64,000 bases of DNA from Mucilaginibacter celer (GCF_003576455.2 NZ_CP032869.1:372001-436000), one strand, 5' to 3'. Positions 24,942 to 35,000 are shown, counted from the first letter of the stretch. The notes: generated by a model from the sequence alone, not told the origin. Numbers and translations: made by a program.

Positions 24942-27900
24942 TTACTGTTTGTTAGTTGTATCAGGCTGCGCGGTCTCTTTGCTTACAGGTGCCTGTTTTG
25001 TTTTGCGGCCATTCAGTTTATCCAGCTTTTCTTTGGCGGTTGGCAGGATATCATCATCGGCCTTATAGTTGTCGATAATACTTTGCAGCGTAGCTTTAGC
25101 CTGGAAGGTATCTTTTAAGCCAACATAGTTATCGGCCAGCAAAATATAGGTTTTGGCCACCCAGTAATCGTAGTTCGGCATCTCCTTAGCCAGGTCAAAA
25201 CACATTTTTTGCGATGTTTTGTACCTGCCTTTGTCATACTCAATAAAGGCAAGGTTATATCGCGCCTCGGCGGCAGCAACGGTTTTGGTGTTGGTTGCTG
25301 TGTAGGTAAACTGTTTAACAGCCAGGGCGGTATCGCCGGTAGCTAAGTAAGCTTTTCCCTCGTACAGGCCGGTTTTAAATTTATCTTCCTGCGATGTTTT
25401 GTCGTTGGTTTTAACCAGTTCGGCGTATTTGATAGCATCGTCGGTCATTAACATTTCCGAGTAGCAGTACATCAGGTTGGTGATGGCGAAGGTATAATCG
25501 GCCTTGTATTCGGCATTAGTTTCCAAACGTTTCAGGAACACTACAGCCTCGTTGTATTTCTTTTGCTGCATGTACAGTTTGGCCATGCTGATGAGGGCTT
25601 TCTCGCTGTAGGCGCTGGTCCAGTCGTTCAATATCACGTTGTAATCAACTACCGCTTCCTGGGTACGACCTAAGTTTGCCAAAGCCTGTGCGCGGATAAA
25701 GCGGGCCTGTTTCTCGTAGATCTGTTTGCTTGGGAATTTATCAAAGTAGGCATTAACACCACTTACGGTACCCTGCCAGTCGCCTTTTAAGTAGAGGTTG
25801 TTGGCTGCAGTGATCAGGATGCTTTCCTGATCGGCAGTGGTATAGTTGCCGATAGGGGTGGTGCCTGCGTAATTAATGAATGTTTGGGCATCGCCTTTAT
25901 CGGTATAGATTTTCTCGATCTGTTTAAGGGCCTGTTTTGCTTCATCTGTTGAGGAGTAATCCTGAACCACTTTTTTGAACGATTCAACGGCCAGATCATC
26001 ATTGCCGGCGTTGTAATCAATCAAACCAATGGTAACCAGCGCACGCGGGATATAGCTGCTGCGCGGATACTTCTGGATCATAGCCTGCAAATCGGTTTTG
26101 GCTTTTTCACCATCCGTTTTCAGGAAGTAGGTATAAGCAATCTCAAACGAGGCATCATCTGCATAATCCGAATTAGGGAATTTGTTCAGTACATCGTTCA
26201 GCGTAGCAATTTTAGTATCCAACGCACCTTGTAATCCCTGGATCATACCACGCTGAAACAAGGCATAATCCTCGCCCTGGTTGTACATAGCTATAATGCG
26301 GTTGTAGTAAGTCATGGCGTTGCTGTAGCTTTTCAGTACAAAATAGCTATCGGCCAGGCGGGTTATCGCATCGTTTTGGGTAGCGGCATCCTTTACATCG
26401 CCCTGCAAAAACTTCTCGAAGTAGTTGGCCGCTTTTTTATACTGCTCATCGCCAAAGGCCGCGTAAGCCAAAGCATAGTTGGCGTAGTTGGCTACGTCGG
26501 TTTCTTTAGACTCGGGCATTGCCAAAAACTTCTCAAAATTTTCTACCGATTCGCCGTATTTGCGCACCTCGTACATGGCTTCGGCCATCCAATAGGTGGT
26601 TAAGGCCTGGGTTTTGGTGTCGATAGGATCGGCTAATGAACGCAGGAAAATGCCGATAGCATTTTCAAAAGCACGTTCGTTATAAAACTCCAAACCGCGG
26701 TAGTAGGTTACTTTTTGGTAGGCTAAGCGGGCCGCTTCATTTTTATTGGGGATAGGCTCCAGAATCTCTACAGCCTCTTTATAACTGCGTGAGTTCAACA
26801 ACTCTTCACCTAATAATACCTTAACCTCATTAATGCGTTTTGAACGCGGATAGGTTGCCAGGTATAACCTTGTAGCACCTAAGGCCTGTAAGTTAAAATC
26901 AAGCTCGTACGATAGTTTGGCGTATTGGTAAAGCGCGTCTTCCTGTAATTGCTTGTCGTAATCCAGTTTCGAGGCGTTCAGGAAGGCGTTACGGGCGCTT
27001 TGCTTATTGTTCATTTTCAGGAACACATCGCCCAGGGTATAGTTACCGCTTTGGCTGTAAACATCTTTTTGTTCAACCAGTTTTTCCAGTTCGCTGGCAG
27101 CTTTGGCGTAGTTGCCTACCTTGTAGTAGGTGTAACCCATCTGGTAGCTGTCCTGCGTGTTTTGGGTGCGGCCCTGGTCGCGGTCTTCAAAGCGGGCGTA
27201 GTATTTTACGGCGCTGTCATAATTGGCTTTGGCAAAGTATGATGCGGCGATGATCCTCAGCATTTCGGTTTCGTTTTGCTGATGGGTGCTGTTTACGATA
27301 GGCACGGCATAATTGATCACATCGTCATAGCGTTTATCTAAAAAGTAAACTGCCGAGATGTAATATGGATAGCTGTTTTCGTATTTCTTCGAGTTTTTAA
27401 GTTTTTCGAAGTTTACCAGCGCCAGGTGATAATCTTTATTAAGATAAGCGATATAAGCGAAGTAGTAAGTAGCATCCTCGGTAAATTCCGAGTGTTTGTT
27501 TTTTACCTCGCCAAAAAGTAACTGGGCATTTTTATAATCCTTCAGTTCAAAGTAGGCATAACCTTTCCTGAATTTGTATTCGGTATTGTCATGGCCGTTA
27601 AGCTCGCTTGCTTCGGTTTTGTTAAACCAGCGGATGGCATCTTCATACTTGCCTTGTTTAAAGTACGATTTACCGATCTGGAAGAAAGCCTGCCTGGTAA
27701 GCGGGTTTTCGGGGTGTTCTTTAATAAAGCGGAGGAACATGCTTTCGGCATCGTCGTTACCTAAGCTAAGAGCGCAATAGGCCTCATAGTACTGGCAGTT
27801 TTCTTTGGTAAGCGACAGTTCGGTTTCGAATTGCGGCTGCGTACTTGTTTTAATTTTGTAGGCCTCAACCAGGCGGAATTGCTCGGCAGCCGACGCAAAT

Positions 27901-28031
27901 TTGCCCTTGTCCATCAGGTCGATAGCTGTGTGGTAGGTGCGGTAAATTTGAGTGGATGGGTTTTGCTGGGCCCGGGCGGTTGAAACGATAAATACGGGAA
28001 TGAGCAGGGTGATGTATCTTGTTTTGATCAT
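24942..28031 (-). CDS. Large secreted TPR protein
   Basis: This 1029-residue protein has a signal peptide (about 1-21) and tetratricopeptide repeats along almost the whole length, for example AIRWFNKTEASELNGH, AASELEKLVEQKD and AVESFKKVVQDYSST. Proteins of this size and layout are predicted periplasmic or outer-membrane-associated scaffolds. It is the first gene of the operon that continues with the barrel, SPOR protein, ExbB, ExbD, TonB and FolC. In Proteobacteria the TPR protein CpoB works with Tol-Pal and TonB; a similar role is an attractive inference. Confidence 0.87.
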   Translation of the reverse strand: MIKTRYITLLIPVFIVSTARAQQNPSTQIYRTYHTAIDLMDKGKFASAAEQFRLVEAYKIKTSTQPQFETELSLTKENCQYYEAYCALSLGNDDAESMFLRFIKEHPENPLTRQAFFQIGKSYFKQGKYEDAIRWFNKTEASELNGHDNTEYKFRKGYAYFELKDYKNAQLLFGEVKNKHSEFTEDATYYFAYIAYLNKDYHLALVNFEKLKNSKKYENSYPYYISAVYFLDKRYDDVINYAVPIVNSTHQQNETEMLRIIAASYFAKANYDSAVKYYARFEDRDQGRTQNTQDSYQMGYTYYKVGNYAKAASELEKLVEQKDVYSQSGNYTLGDVFLKMNNKQSARNAFLNASKLDYDKQLQEDALYQYAKLSYELDFNLQALGATRLYLATYPRSKRINEVKVLLGEELLNSRSYKEAVEILEPIPNKNEAARLAYQKVTYYRGLEFYNERAFENAIGIFLRSLADPIDTKTQALTTYWMAEAMYEVRKYGESVENFEKFLAMPESKETDVANYANYALAYAAFGDEQYKKAANYFEKFLQGDVKDAATQNDAITRLADSYFVLKSYSNAMTYYNRIIAMYNQGEDYALFQRGMIQGLQGALDTKIATLNDVLNKFPNSDYADDASFEIAYTYFLKTDGEKAKTDLQAMIQKYPRSSYIPRALVTIGLIDYNAGNDDLAVESFKKVVQDYSSTDEAKQALKQIEKIYTDKGDAQTFINYAGTTPIGNYTTADQESILITAANNLYLKGDWQGTVSGVNAYFDKFPSKQIYEKQARFIRAQALANLGRTQEAVVDYNVILNDWTSAYSEKALISMAKLYMQQKKYNEAVVFLKRLETNAEYKADYTFAITNLMYCYSEMLMTDDAIKYAELVKTNDKTSQEDKFKTGLYEGKAYLATGDTALAVKQFTYTATNTKTVAAAEARYNLAFIEYDKGRYKTSQKMCFDLAKEMPNYDYWVAKTYILLADNYVGLKDTFQAKATLQSIIDNYKADDDILPTAKEKLDKLNGRKTKQAPVSKETAQPDTTNKQ

Positions 28032-28302
28032 AAAGCGCGTACTAATGATAGTGCGAAAATAGCTAAACCAAAAAGAGGCTTTTCACAATAGAAATTAACA
28101 AATGTGGATAACACTTCTTTAAACGAAGGTAATACTTAAGATAATATGCGTGTGGAAAACTTTAAAATTGTTGAATGTTGCCGTGGTTCCGGCTGCGGAT
28201 ACTCAAAGGTAATAATTACCGTTTAAGTTACACAATTTATTTGTTTTTAAAGCATTGCGATAGCCGGGCGACCGATACCCCGGCCTTTTATTTTTACCGG
28301 TT

Positions 28303-29403
28303 ATGAACATATTAAGGGGCAGGCCTAAACCTGTGGTTGTGGTGGCGTTTTTATGCGTCATCATATTTTTTCCGTCGATTTTAAAAGCACAAAAAATAAA
28401 CGGCCCAATTGTTTTAACAAACAGGCAATTAGCTGAAAAAGTTAAGGAGTTTTATATAGCCGATGTTATTGACGACCGCAGCGAACGCCAACTGATTGCC
28501 TGGCTTTTACCCACATTGCCGCCGTTTACCAAATACAAAATTGATGTGAAGGACGGTGCAAGCGAAGCTTTAAAACGCTTTGCTGATTATGCCATCCCGG
28601 CCGATAAAAATCTGCGCCCGGTAAATATCCGCATAAAAAAATTACGACTTATTGAGGAGCAGAAAGGAACCGACCAGGTGAGCGGAAAACTGGAACTTGA
28701 GCTTTTGTTTGAATTGAAAAAAGATTATGGTTCCGTTAAGCTGATAACCTACCCGGCAAGTACAAGCTATACCCGCAGCGTTTCGCAGCAGTATGCTATC
28801 GGGATACTTATAAGTCGTGCGTTTGAAGGCGGTTTGAATTGGTTTAATAACTGGATGAACCGTGAAGCCGATACCAACATTAAACTGGCCAAAAGTATTA
28901 AACTGATATTTACCGATTATACCGAAAAGCCTGAAGGCGATACCATTTACTATTCGCCTAAGCGCCCGCTAACCTGGGATGATTTTAAGGATAAACCTTA
29001 CGGTAATAAATATGTGGCCGAGGTGCTGCCCGGATTTGGCTATACTGAACAAGCCGAAGTGCAAAAAGGCGTGGTACTGATCAGGATTAGCATGCGGGTG
29101 TTTTTGCCCAAAAGCGCCGCCTGGGTAAGGAGCGAAGGGCGTAACAGCACGGCCCTTAACCACGAGCAAAGGCATTTTGATATAGCCAAAATTGCAGCAC
29201 GGCATTTTCAACAGGCGCTACTAAGCATGAAAATACCGGCCGATAATTATGATGGGTACATTAACGTGCAATACCTTGACTCGTACCGGGAGATGAACCA
29301 GTTGCAGGACAACTATGATAAGGAAACCAATCACGGCGTAAACGGTGCGGCACAGCAAAGGTGGGATGCGAGAATTGATAAGGAGTTGAAAGAGTTGTTG
29401 TAA
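28303..29403 (+). CDS. Secreted DUF922-type zinc-peptidase-like protein
   Basis: This 366-residue protein has a signal-anchor-like N-terminus (about 8-29). Its C-terminal half fits the DUF922 family of predicted zinc proteases, with LTWDDFKDKPYG (about 225-236) and HEQRHFD (about 287-293) as an HExxH metal site. The N-terminal half (about 35-200) is an unrecognised domain found before it. The family is named from sequence only; activity is unproven. It is divergent from the TPR operon, with about 270 AT-rich bases between them. Confidence 0.82.
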   Translation: MNILRGRPKPVVVVAFLCVIIFFPSILKAQKINGPIVLTNRQLAEKVKEFYIADVIDDRSERQLIAWLLPTLPPFTKYKIDVKDGASEALKRFADYAIPADKNLRPVNIRIKKLRLIEEQKGTDQVSGKLELELLFELKKDYGSVKLITYPASTSYTRSVSQQYAIGILISRAFEGGLNWFNNWMNREADTNIKLAKSIKLIFTDYTEKPEGDTIYYSPKRPLTWDDFKDKPYGNKYVAEVLPGFGYTEQAEVQKGVVLIRISMRVFLPKSAAWVRSEGRNSTALNHEQRHFDIAKIAARHFQQALLSMKIPADNYDGYINVQYLDSYREMNQLQDNYDKETNHGVNGAAQQRWDARIDKELKELL

Positions 29404-29510
29404 AAAACGAATGGATATTAGATACAACCATCTCCCGCCTTCAAGCTGAGTAATGAAATCTGGCGATTATGAAGGTTAAATTGCATTTATACCTTTGTCA
29501 TGCTGAGAAA

Positions 29511-29565
29511 CGAAGCATCTTCTTCGCCCCGTATGGCCGCTGTGCTTATTTTAGAAGATGCTTCG
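29511..29565. repeat. Palindrome CGAAGCATCTTCT ... AGAAGATGCTTCG
   Basis: Exact 13-bp inverted arms lie at 29511-29523 and 29553-29565, preceded by TGTCATGCTGAGAAACGAAGC wording also seen at 2304-2334. The element lies between convergent genes, so it may end transcription from both sides. No ORF is credible in the region 29404-29650. Confidence 0.75.
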
Positions 29566-29650
29566 TGCCGCTGACCGAAGTCGGACACTAATAGTCGGAG
29601 ACTCCGAACAGCTTAATAGGAATGGAGTTCCTGTGTTAGGTAAGCGTGTT

Positions 29651-30874
29651 TTAATGCCCCACAACCACATCCCCGCTCGCCTCAACCTTATGCTTTATAG
29701 ATCGTTTTCCAACAAACACAATCAACAAGGCAATAACCGATGATGAGATCATCACTACCGACATGGGCAACGAGCTGTGAATTTTAATAGCCGAAATGCC
29801 GATAGAGGCCCCGGCACCAACTGCCATCTGCGCAGCACCCATTAAAGCCGAAGCTGCACCCGCGTTTTGTGTAAAAGGAGCCAACGATAGCGCCGAGGTA
29901 TTAGGTGCACAAATGCCTACGCAGCACAGTACCCCAAATATTAAAGCTATGGTAGCTGCCAATCCAAACCAATGGTTAAGAGAACCGATGAAAAACACCG
30001 TTGATATGATTACCATACAAATAATGGAAACATTGATCATTTGCCCGCTTTTATATTTTTTGATAAGCAGGCTGTTTAACTGGCTCGAGCCTATAAAACC
30101 AACCGATAGTCCGGCAAATAACCACCCAAACTGGTTTTTAGTTAAGTGAAAACCATCAATAAACACAATAGGCGATGCCGACACGTAGGCAAACAAACCG
30201 GCAAAAGCGAACGCCCCGCCGAAGGCATAGGTTACAAATTGCGCGTCTTTCAGTACTGTTAAAAAATTACCGATGATAGGACCCGGCTTTAATGAATATG
30301 TTGGATCGGGTTGATAGCTTTCGGGTAGGAGGAAGATCACGGCCAGCAAGATCAGTACGGCTATAATGGTTAAAATGAGGAAGATGATCTGCCATTCAAA
30401 ATGCGTGCTGATATAACTGCCGATGGTAGGGGCCAGCATGGGCGATGCGCCAAGCACCAGGATCAGCATCGAAAAAACTTTGGCAATATCCTCAACCGGG
30501 AAGAGGTCGCGCACCATGGTCATGGCGGCTACGCTGGCGGCACAACTGCCTACCGCCTGGAAAAAGCGCAACACAATCAACACTTCAAGCGAGGTGGTAA
30601 AAAAGCAACCCAGCGATGCCGCGATGTATAGCCCAAGCCCCCAGTAAAGCGGCGGTTTACGGCCAAACCTGTCCAGTAACGGGCCGTAAAGTAACTGCCC
30701 TGCTCCAATACCAATAAAATAGCTGGATAGCGAAAGCGTAACCTCATCAGATGATACGTGCATGTAATTGGCGATAGCCGTAAAGGCCGGCAAATACATA
30801 TCGATAGAAAAAGGGCCAAGTGCGGTGAGCGATCCCAGTATAAGGATCAGTATAATATATTTTTGTTTGGTCAT
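29651..30874 (-). CDS. Bcr/CflA-type multidrug efflux MFS transporter
   Basis: This MFS exporter has about 12 membrane helices. The MFS motif A occurs as GPLLDRFGRKPP (about residues 60-71), and the family-typical TALGPFSIDMYLPAFTAIA lies near the N-terminus (about 13-31). Bcr/CflA proteins expel drugs such as bicyclomycin or chloramphenicol by proton antiport. I chose the ATG at 30874 (407 residues), where the family usually begins; an upstream ATG at 30910 would add 12 unrelated residues. The upstream region holds a word-like repeat. Confidence 0.9.
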   Translation of the reverse strand: MTKQKYIILILILGSLTALGPFSIDMYLPAFTAIANYMHVSSDEVTLSLSSYFIGIGAGQLLYGPLLDRFGRKPPLYWGLGLYIAASLGCFFTTSLEVLIVLRFFQAVGSCAASVAAMTMVRDLFPVEDIAKVFSMLILVLGASPMLAPTIGSYISTHFEWQIIFLILTIIAVLILLAVIFLLPESYQPDPTYSLKPGPIIGNFLTVLKDAQFVTYAFGGAFAFAGLFAYVSASPIVFIDGFHLTKNQFGWLFAGLSVGFIGSSQLNSLLIKKYKSGQMINVSIICMVIISTVFFIGSLNHWFGLAATIALIFGVLCCVGICAPNTSALSLAPFTQNAGAASALMGAAQMAVGAGASIGISAIKIHSSLPMSVVMISSSVIALLIVFVGKRSIKHKVEASGDVVVGH

Positions 30875-30896
30875 TGTTGTTGGGTTGATGGATGTT

Positions 30897-30985
30897 AGTT
30901 CATGGTTCATAGATCATAGTTCATAGCAGGAAAAGCCCTGCCTGCAGATGGAGCATACTACCATGAACTATGAACCATCAACTAT
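30897..30985. repeat. GTTCATGGTTCATAG-type word repeat
   Basis: Related words TTCATGGTTCATAGATCATAG (30899-30919) are followed by inverted CCATGAACTATGAACC (30961-30976). The segment ends about 15 bases before the stop codon of the next minus-strand gene. It uses the same vocabulary as the repeat at 2854-2938. Confidence 0.68.
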
Positions 30986-30999
30986 TGACTGCGAAGCAC

Positions 31000-32214
31000 C
31001 TAAAATGTCTCGCCTAAATTAAGGTTTATTGACGAGAAGTTGCGGCTTACTCCGTAATCGAGACTGATATTGGTACCCGATTTTTTGTTGAACTTGAAAC
31101 GCAAACCTGTGCCGCCAGCCGGGTGCCAGTACATAAAGCTATGATCTTCAGGCTCGGTAACGGCGTTTACATTAGCAAATAATACAAAGCCCAGCAGGCC
31201 GTTTCGGGTAATATCGCGGCGGTATTCAGTTTCAAAATAAACCAGCCTGTCGCCCCGGTAGCGGCTTTGCGGAAAGCCCCGGCCTGCACGTTGGTAGGGT
31301 TCCCAACCCAAACTCGGCAGGTTGAGGTAGGGAGTGCGGGGTGTTAAAGTTGTCCAGTAAAAAGCCCACAAAGCCAGTACATTTTTGGGGCCTGTGCTGC
31401 TTAACTGCAGGTATTTGCGCATATCAATATAAAGTGACTGCCAGTTGGTATGGCTGCCGAAGATTTTGGTATTTACCCGGTAAACAATATTGGTATAAGC
31501 ACCGGGCAAAGGGTTGATGGAGTTTTTGCGCGAATCGTAAAGTAAATTTACAGTCATGCCCGATGAAAAGGCATCCTGGTCGGCGGCGGTGCCGTACCTG
31601 TAGCCCGTAAATTTTCGCAGGGTTTGATCGCCGTTGCTTTCTATATCGATATAATAATCAAGGTTATAGCCTAAACCGGCATAAAAATAGGGCTTAATTT
31701 GTTTTAAAACGCTTTGATAAAAACGCAGGTAATTGTAGTTAACCAAAAATTTATCTGTTGATGCCTGGTTGCCGCCAAGGCCCCAGGTATATTGCGGGTA
31801 TACCATCAGGCGGGTGTCGCCTTGTATATTCCACTCGTTATTGGCCAGCCATATGTTTGAGCGGATGGGTAAGCCATACCTGCCCCTGAAATTAAAATAG
31901 GGTGTAAAAACAAAACTCGAAATATTTGTTGTGGCCTGGTCGCCCAGGTAAAAGCCCGCTGTGGTTGATGTAAATAATGCCTTGCCGCCGCTGCGCCCAT
32001 CGCTTGATGAGGTAGGGAAAAAAGAGAAATAAACCTTCTTTTTTTGCGGGGCGGTTTGCCGGGGTTTAATATCAAAAAGCGAGCGAAAAATATCAATAAC
32101 GTCTTTCTGGGGTACGGTATCTTTTTTAAAGCCCGCAGCGGTATCGGTAATGCTTTGGGCCTGCATTGCCATGGGTAATAAACAGAAAAGTACTACCAAT
32201 AAACTTTTCACCAT
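31000..32214 (-). CDS. BamA/TamA (Omp85) family outer-membrane barrel without POTRA domains
   Basis: This 404-residue protein has a signal peptide (about 1-20, MQAQS) and a predicted beta-barrel ending in Phe (NLGETF), as expected for outer-membrane insertion. The barrel carries a GFPQSRYRGDR motif (about 315-325) resembling the conserved VRGF/Y and RGD of Omp85 L6, and FETEYRRDI follows. No POTRA domains are visible, since only about 60 residues separate the signal from the first strand. It resembles the surface-antigen (D15)-like proteins common in Bacteroidota; its cargo is unknown. Confidence 0.82.
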   Translation of the reverse strand: MVKSLLVVLFCLLPMAMQAQSITDTAAGFKKDTVPQKDVIDIFRSLFDIKPRQTAPQKKKVYFSFFPTSSSDGRSGGKALFTSTTAGFYLGDQATTNISSFVFTPYFNFRGRYGLPIRSNIWLANNEWNIQGDTRLMVYPQYTWGLGGNQASTDKFLVNYNYLRFYQSVLKQIKPYFYAGLGYNLDYYIDIESNGDQTLRKFTGYRYGTAADQDAFSSGMTVNLLYDSRKNSINPLPGAYTNIVYRVNTKIFGSHTNWQSLYIDMRKYLQLSSTGPKNVLALWAFYWTTLTPRTPYLNLPSLGWEPYQRAGRGFPQSRYRGDRLVYFETEYRRDITRNGLLGFVLFANVNAVTEPEDHSFMYWHPAGGTGLRFKFNKKSGTNISLDYGVSRNFSSINLNLGETF

Positions 32215-32335
32215 TATTGATTAAACGGAAAATGCCGACACTCTGTTTGCTGGCTTAACTATTTTTAACAATAACGGATAAGATAATAAAAACGCTTCAG
32301 CTTAGGTGCATTTTTACCGGGGTGCTTGCTTCAAA

Positions 32336-32373
32336 ATAATAAAAAAGCCCGCAAACATTACGTGTGCGGGCTT
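32336..32373 (-). terminator. Rho-independent terminator
   Basis: AAGCCCGCA (32345-32353) and TGCGGGCTT (32365-32373) form a perfect 9-bp stem. On the minus strand it is followed by a T-rich run (32346 and below). It lies directly downstream of the glycine-zipper gene at 32396-32740. Confidence 0.82.
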
Positions 32374-32395
32374 CCTAAAGGTGATCAACTAATGC

Positions 32396-32740
32396 TTAAT
32401 GATACGTTGTTGTTTTAGTTACCGTAGTTTTGGTAGTGGTATAATGGTGGTGCGGATGCGCCCTGCGCCATGCAATACGTGCCGCGCGTTTTCTTTTTTC
32501 TTCCCTGCGGCGGGCTTCATTACCAATAACATAACCACCGCCGGCACCAATAGCGCCGCCAATAAGCGCTCCACCGGCACTGTGCGTAGCCAGGCCGCCT
32601 ATAACAGCACCGCCGGCACCGCCAATAATGGCTCCTTTACCTTGTTTACTTATTCCTTTTTTGGTTTGAGCACCTGCGTTGGTATCTACAAACAGACTAA
32701 TACCTATCAGCAGGCTCATATATATCATTAATTTTTTCAT
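32396..32740 (-). CDS. Glycine-zipper protein with basic His-rich tail
   Basis: This 114-residue protein has a signal peptide (about 1-25). Its central glycine-zipper segment, IIGGAGGAVIGGLATHSAGG (about 38-57), and the following IGGAIGAGGGYVIG suggest membrane insertion and assembly. The C-terminal part is strongly basic (RRREEKRKRAARIAWRR) and ends in HPHHHYTTTK. It belongs to the YMGG-like Gly-zipper group; the role is not defined. Confidence 0.8.
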   Translation of the reverse strand: MKKLMIYMSLLIGISLFVDTNAGAQTKKGISKQGKGAIIGGAGGAVIGGLATHSAGGALIGGAIGAGGGYVIGNEARRREEKRKRAARIAWRRAHPHHHYTTTKTTVTKTTTYH

Positions 32741-32813
32741 AGCGGTATGTTTTTAATAAGTGTTAACCGGTAACACCTATACAAATAACAGGCCGTTTTT
32801 AATTAATGAAAGG

Positions 32814-33626
32814 TCATTTTAAAAATTCTGTTACCGCTTTTGAAAATTCGGGCGTGCGGCTGGCATTGTTATGATCGCCGGGTACGTGTACCAGTTTTGA
32901 GCCTGGGATGAGTTTTTGCAGGGCTACTTCGTCGCCGTTATCATGATCTTCGGTGCCGTCAATCAACAATACAGGGATCTTTACTTTGGCCAGCTCCTGC
33001 TTACTGGTTGATGGTTGCCATTTTTGCTGATAGGCCAGGGCCAGTTCATCAAAAGGATTACTGCGGATGTATTTAATCATCCCGTCAACATCATGAAAGC
33101 TTGTATCGCCCATCAGCGCCTTGTAAGCATGAATGCGGCGCGGCCATTCGGGATTGGTATAGGCATCGCCCATGCCGCCCATCACTGCTTTATGCACCCG
33201 TTTGTCTAATACAAAAACACGCGATGTAATGATCGATCCGCGCGAGTATCCAACAATATCATATTTTTTTAAACCGAGCGCTGTAGCCAGCCCCATAATG
33301 TCTTTAGCTTCGGCATCATTAGCGTAGCCGGCATCGGTATGCGGCTTATCAGATTGACCGTTGCCGCGCTGATCAAGTATGACCACCTTGTGGCCTGCGC
33401 TCAGTAAATCGGCATAAAGCTGTCCTTTTTTCCAGCCTTGGCTGGTGCCCGAAAAGCCGTGCACAAGTATCACCGGGAAACCATCGCCTTTAACTTCATA
33501 ATAAACTTTAACACCATCCGGCGCAGTGTAAAAATTATCTGCCGATGGGCTTTGCTGAGCAAAAACGGTAGTGCCTGTTATCAGCATAAAAATTAATAAA
33601 CCTATGTAAGCCGGTAGTTTTTTCAT
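32814..33626 (-). CDS. Secreted alpha/beta-hydrolase
   Basis: This 270-residue protein has a signal peptide (about 1-23) and an alpha/beta-hydrolase fold. The HGFSGTSQGW oxyanion segment is at about 56-65, the nucleophile GYSRGS at about 126-131 (Ser128), the acid probably in LLIDGTEDHDNG and the His in VPGDHNNASR. It resembles haloperoxidase- or lipase-type hydrolases; the substrate is unknown. It lies just 12 bases from the gluconate permease gene upstream on the same strand. Confidence 0.9.
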   Translation of the reverse strand: MKKLPAYIGLLIFMLITGTTVFAQQSPSADNFYTAPDGVKVYYEVKGDGFPVILVHGFSGTSQGWKKGQLYADLLSAGHKVVILDQRGNGQSDKPHTDAGYANDAEAKDIMGLATALGLKKYDIVGYSRGSIITSRVFVLDKRVHKAVMGGMGDAYTNPEWPRRIHAYKALMGDTSFHDVDGMIKYIRSNPFDELALAYQQKWQPSTSKQELAKVKIPVLLIDGTEDHDNGDEVALQKLIPGSKLVHVPGDHNNASRTPEFSKAVTEFLK

Positions 33627-33638
33627 TTTTGGATGATT

Positions 33639-35000
33639 TTATTTGATGAACAGGTTGAGGATGCTTACACCGATAAGCCCGATAAAAGATACAAGCGTTT
33701 CCATTACCGACCACGATTTGATGGTATCTTTTATGCTAAGGTTAAAATATTCTTTATACAACCAAAACCCCGAATCATTCACATGCGAAAAGGCCAGGCT
33801 ACCAGCGCCTATCGAAAGCACCATTAAATTAGGATTAACATGGTTTTGAATAACCAACGGTGCCACAATACCTGCCGCGGTTAACCCGGCAACAGTTGCC
33901 GAACCCAGACTGATCCGGATGATAGCGGCTATTACCCAGCCCAGCAGCAAAGGCGGCAGGTTGAGGGCCTGCAACTGGTCGGCTATTTGTGTGCTTACAC
34001 CACTGGCGGTTAAAACCTCTTTAAAAGCTCCTGAGCCTGCTATAATTAAAAGGATAAGGGCTACATCTTTAACCGCATCGGTAAAACTGCCTGCAAGCTG
34101 GCCCATGGTTTTGCCTTGTTTAACGCCTAAGGTAAACGTAGCTACCAGTAAGGCTATCAGCATTACTATGGATGGATCGCCCAAAAACGCTATGATTTTT
34201 GCGGCGTCGGGGTCCTGGATATTAAGATAGGGGAACAAGGCGGTAAGCATCAGTAAAATAACAGGCAACAGGGCTGTTAAAAAACTGTTAGCCGTGCCCG
34301 GGAGTTTATCTTCGGGCAGTTCTTCGGCTCTGAAGGTTGCCAGTGGCTCGGATGGTATTTTTTTCAGGAACCGGGAAAACACAGGGCCGGCAAGTATTAT
34401 GGCCGGGATGGCTATCATCAATCCGTAAATAAATGTAGTTGCCATGTTGCCATGAAATAACGCCACCAGGGCCGAGGGCGAGGGGTGGGGAGGCAAAAAA
34501 CCATGCGTAACCGATAGCGAGGCCAGCATGGGCAAGCCTATATAAACCGCCGGAAGCTTGTATTTATAAACTACCGAAAATATAAGCGGAACCATCAGCA
34601 CAAAACCAATACCATAAAACAGCGGGATGCCAATGATGAAACCTGCGGCAACCAGTGCTAACTGAATGCGTTGTGCGCTCGTATTTCCATGTAATTCTCC
34701 TGTAGCATTGATGTTTTTTTTGCTTACAGCCTTAACCAGCGATTCGGCAATTTTTTGGGCAGCGCCGCTTGTAGCCACCAGTTTGCCCAGCATTGCTCCA
34801 AGACAAATAATAATGAGCAACTGGCCTAAAATATCGCCCATACCCTTTTGCACCGAAGCCGTTACTTTATTAATAGGGATACCGAGCAGCAGGCCGGCTA
34901 TAATGGATACGATAAGGAAGGCGATAAAAGGGTTAACCTTTATCCAGCTAACCAGTAAAACCAATAAAACAATGCAGGTAAAGATAGTTAGTAATGCCAT
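33639..35000 (-). CDS. gntP: Gluconate:H+ symporter (GntP family)
   Basis: This hydrophobic protein has about 12 membrane segments and typical GntP family blocks: the start MALLTIFTCIVLLVLLVSW, GLLLGIPINKV, FYGIGFVLMVPLIFSVVYK and HPSPSALVALFHGNM. It should take up gluconate or a related sugar acid with protons. I chose the ATG at 35000 (453 residues) because the family starts at that helix; the frame extends upstream to 35033 without homologous sequence. A hydrolase gene follows closely. Confidence 0.92.
   Translation of the reverse strand: MALLTIFTCIVLLVLLVSWIKVNPFIAFLIVSIIAGLLLGIPINKVTASVQKGMGDILGQLLIIICLGAMLGKLVATSGAAQKIAESLVKAVSKKNINATGELHGNTSAQRIQLALVAAGFIIGIPLFYGIGFVLMVPLIFSVVYKYKLPAVYIGLPMLASLSVTHGFLPPHPSPSALVALFHGNMATTFIYGLMIAIPAIILAGPVFSRFLKKIPSEPLATFRAEELPEDKLPGTANSFLTALLPVILLMLTALFPYLNIQDPDAAKIIAFLGDPSIVMLIALLVATFTLGVKQGKTMGQLAGSFTDAVKDVALILLIIAGSGAFKEVLTASGVSTQIADQLQALNLPPLLLGWVIAAIIRISLGSATVAGLTAAGIVAPLVIQNHVNPNLMVLSIGAGSLAFSHVNDSGFWLYKEYFNLSIKDTIKSWSVMETLVSFIGLIGVSILNLFIK

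Noticed and set aside
28103..28111. DnaA-box-like word TGTGGATAA near the start of the TPR operon (and another near 55081)
   Set aside because: Single copies, with no cluster, AT-rich unwinding element or dnaA/dnaN genes nearby; not an origin.
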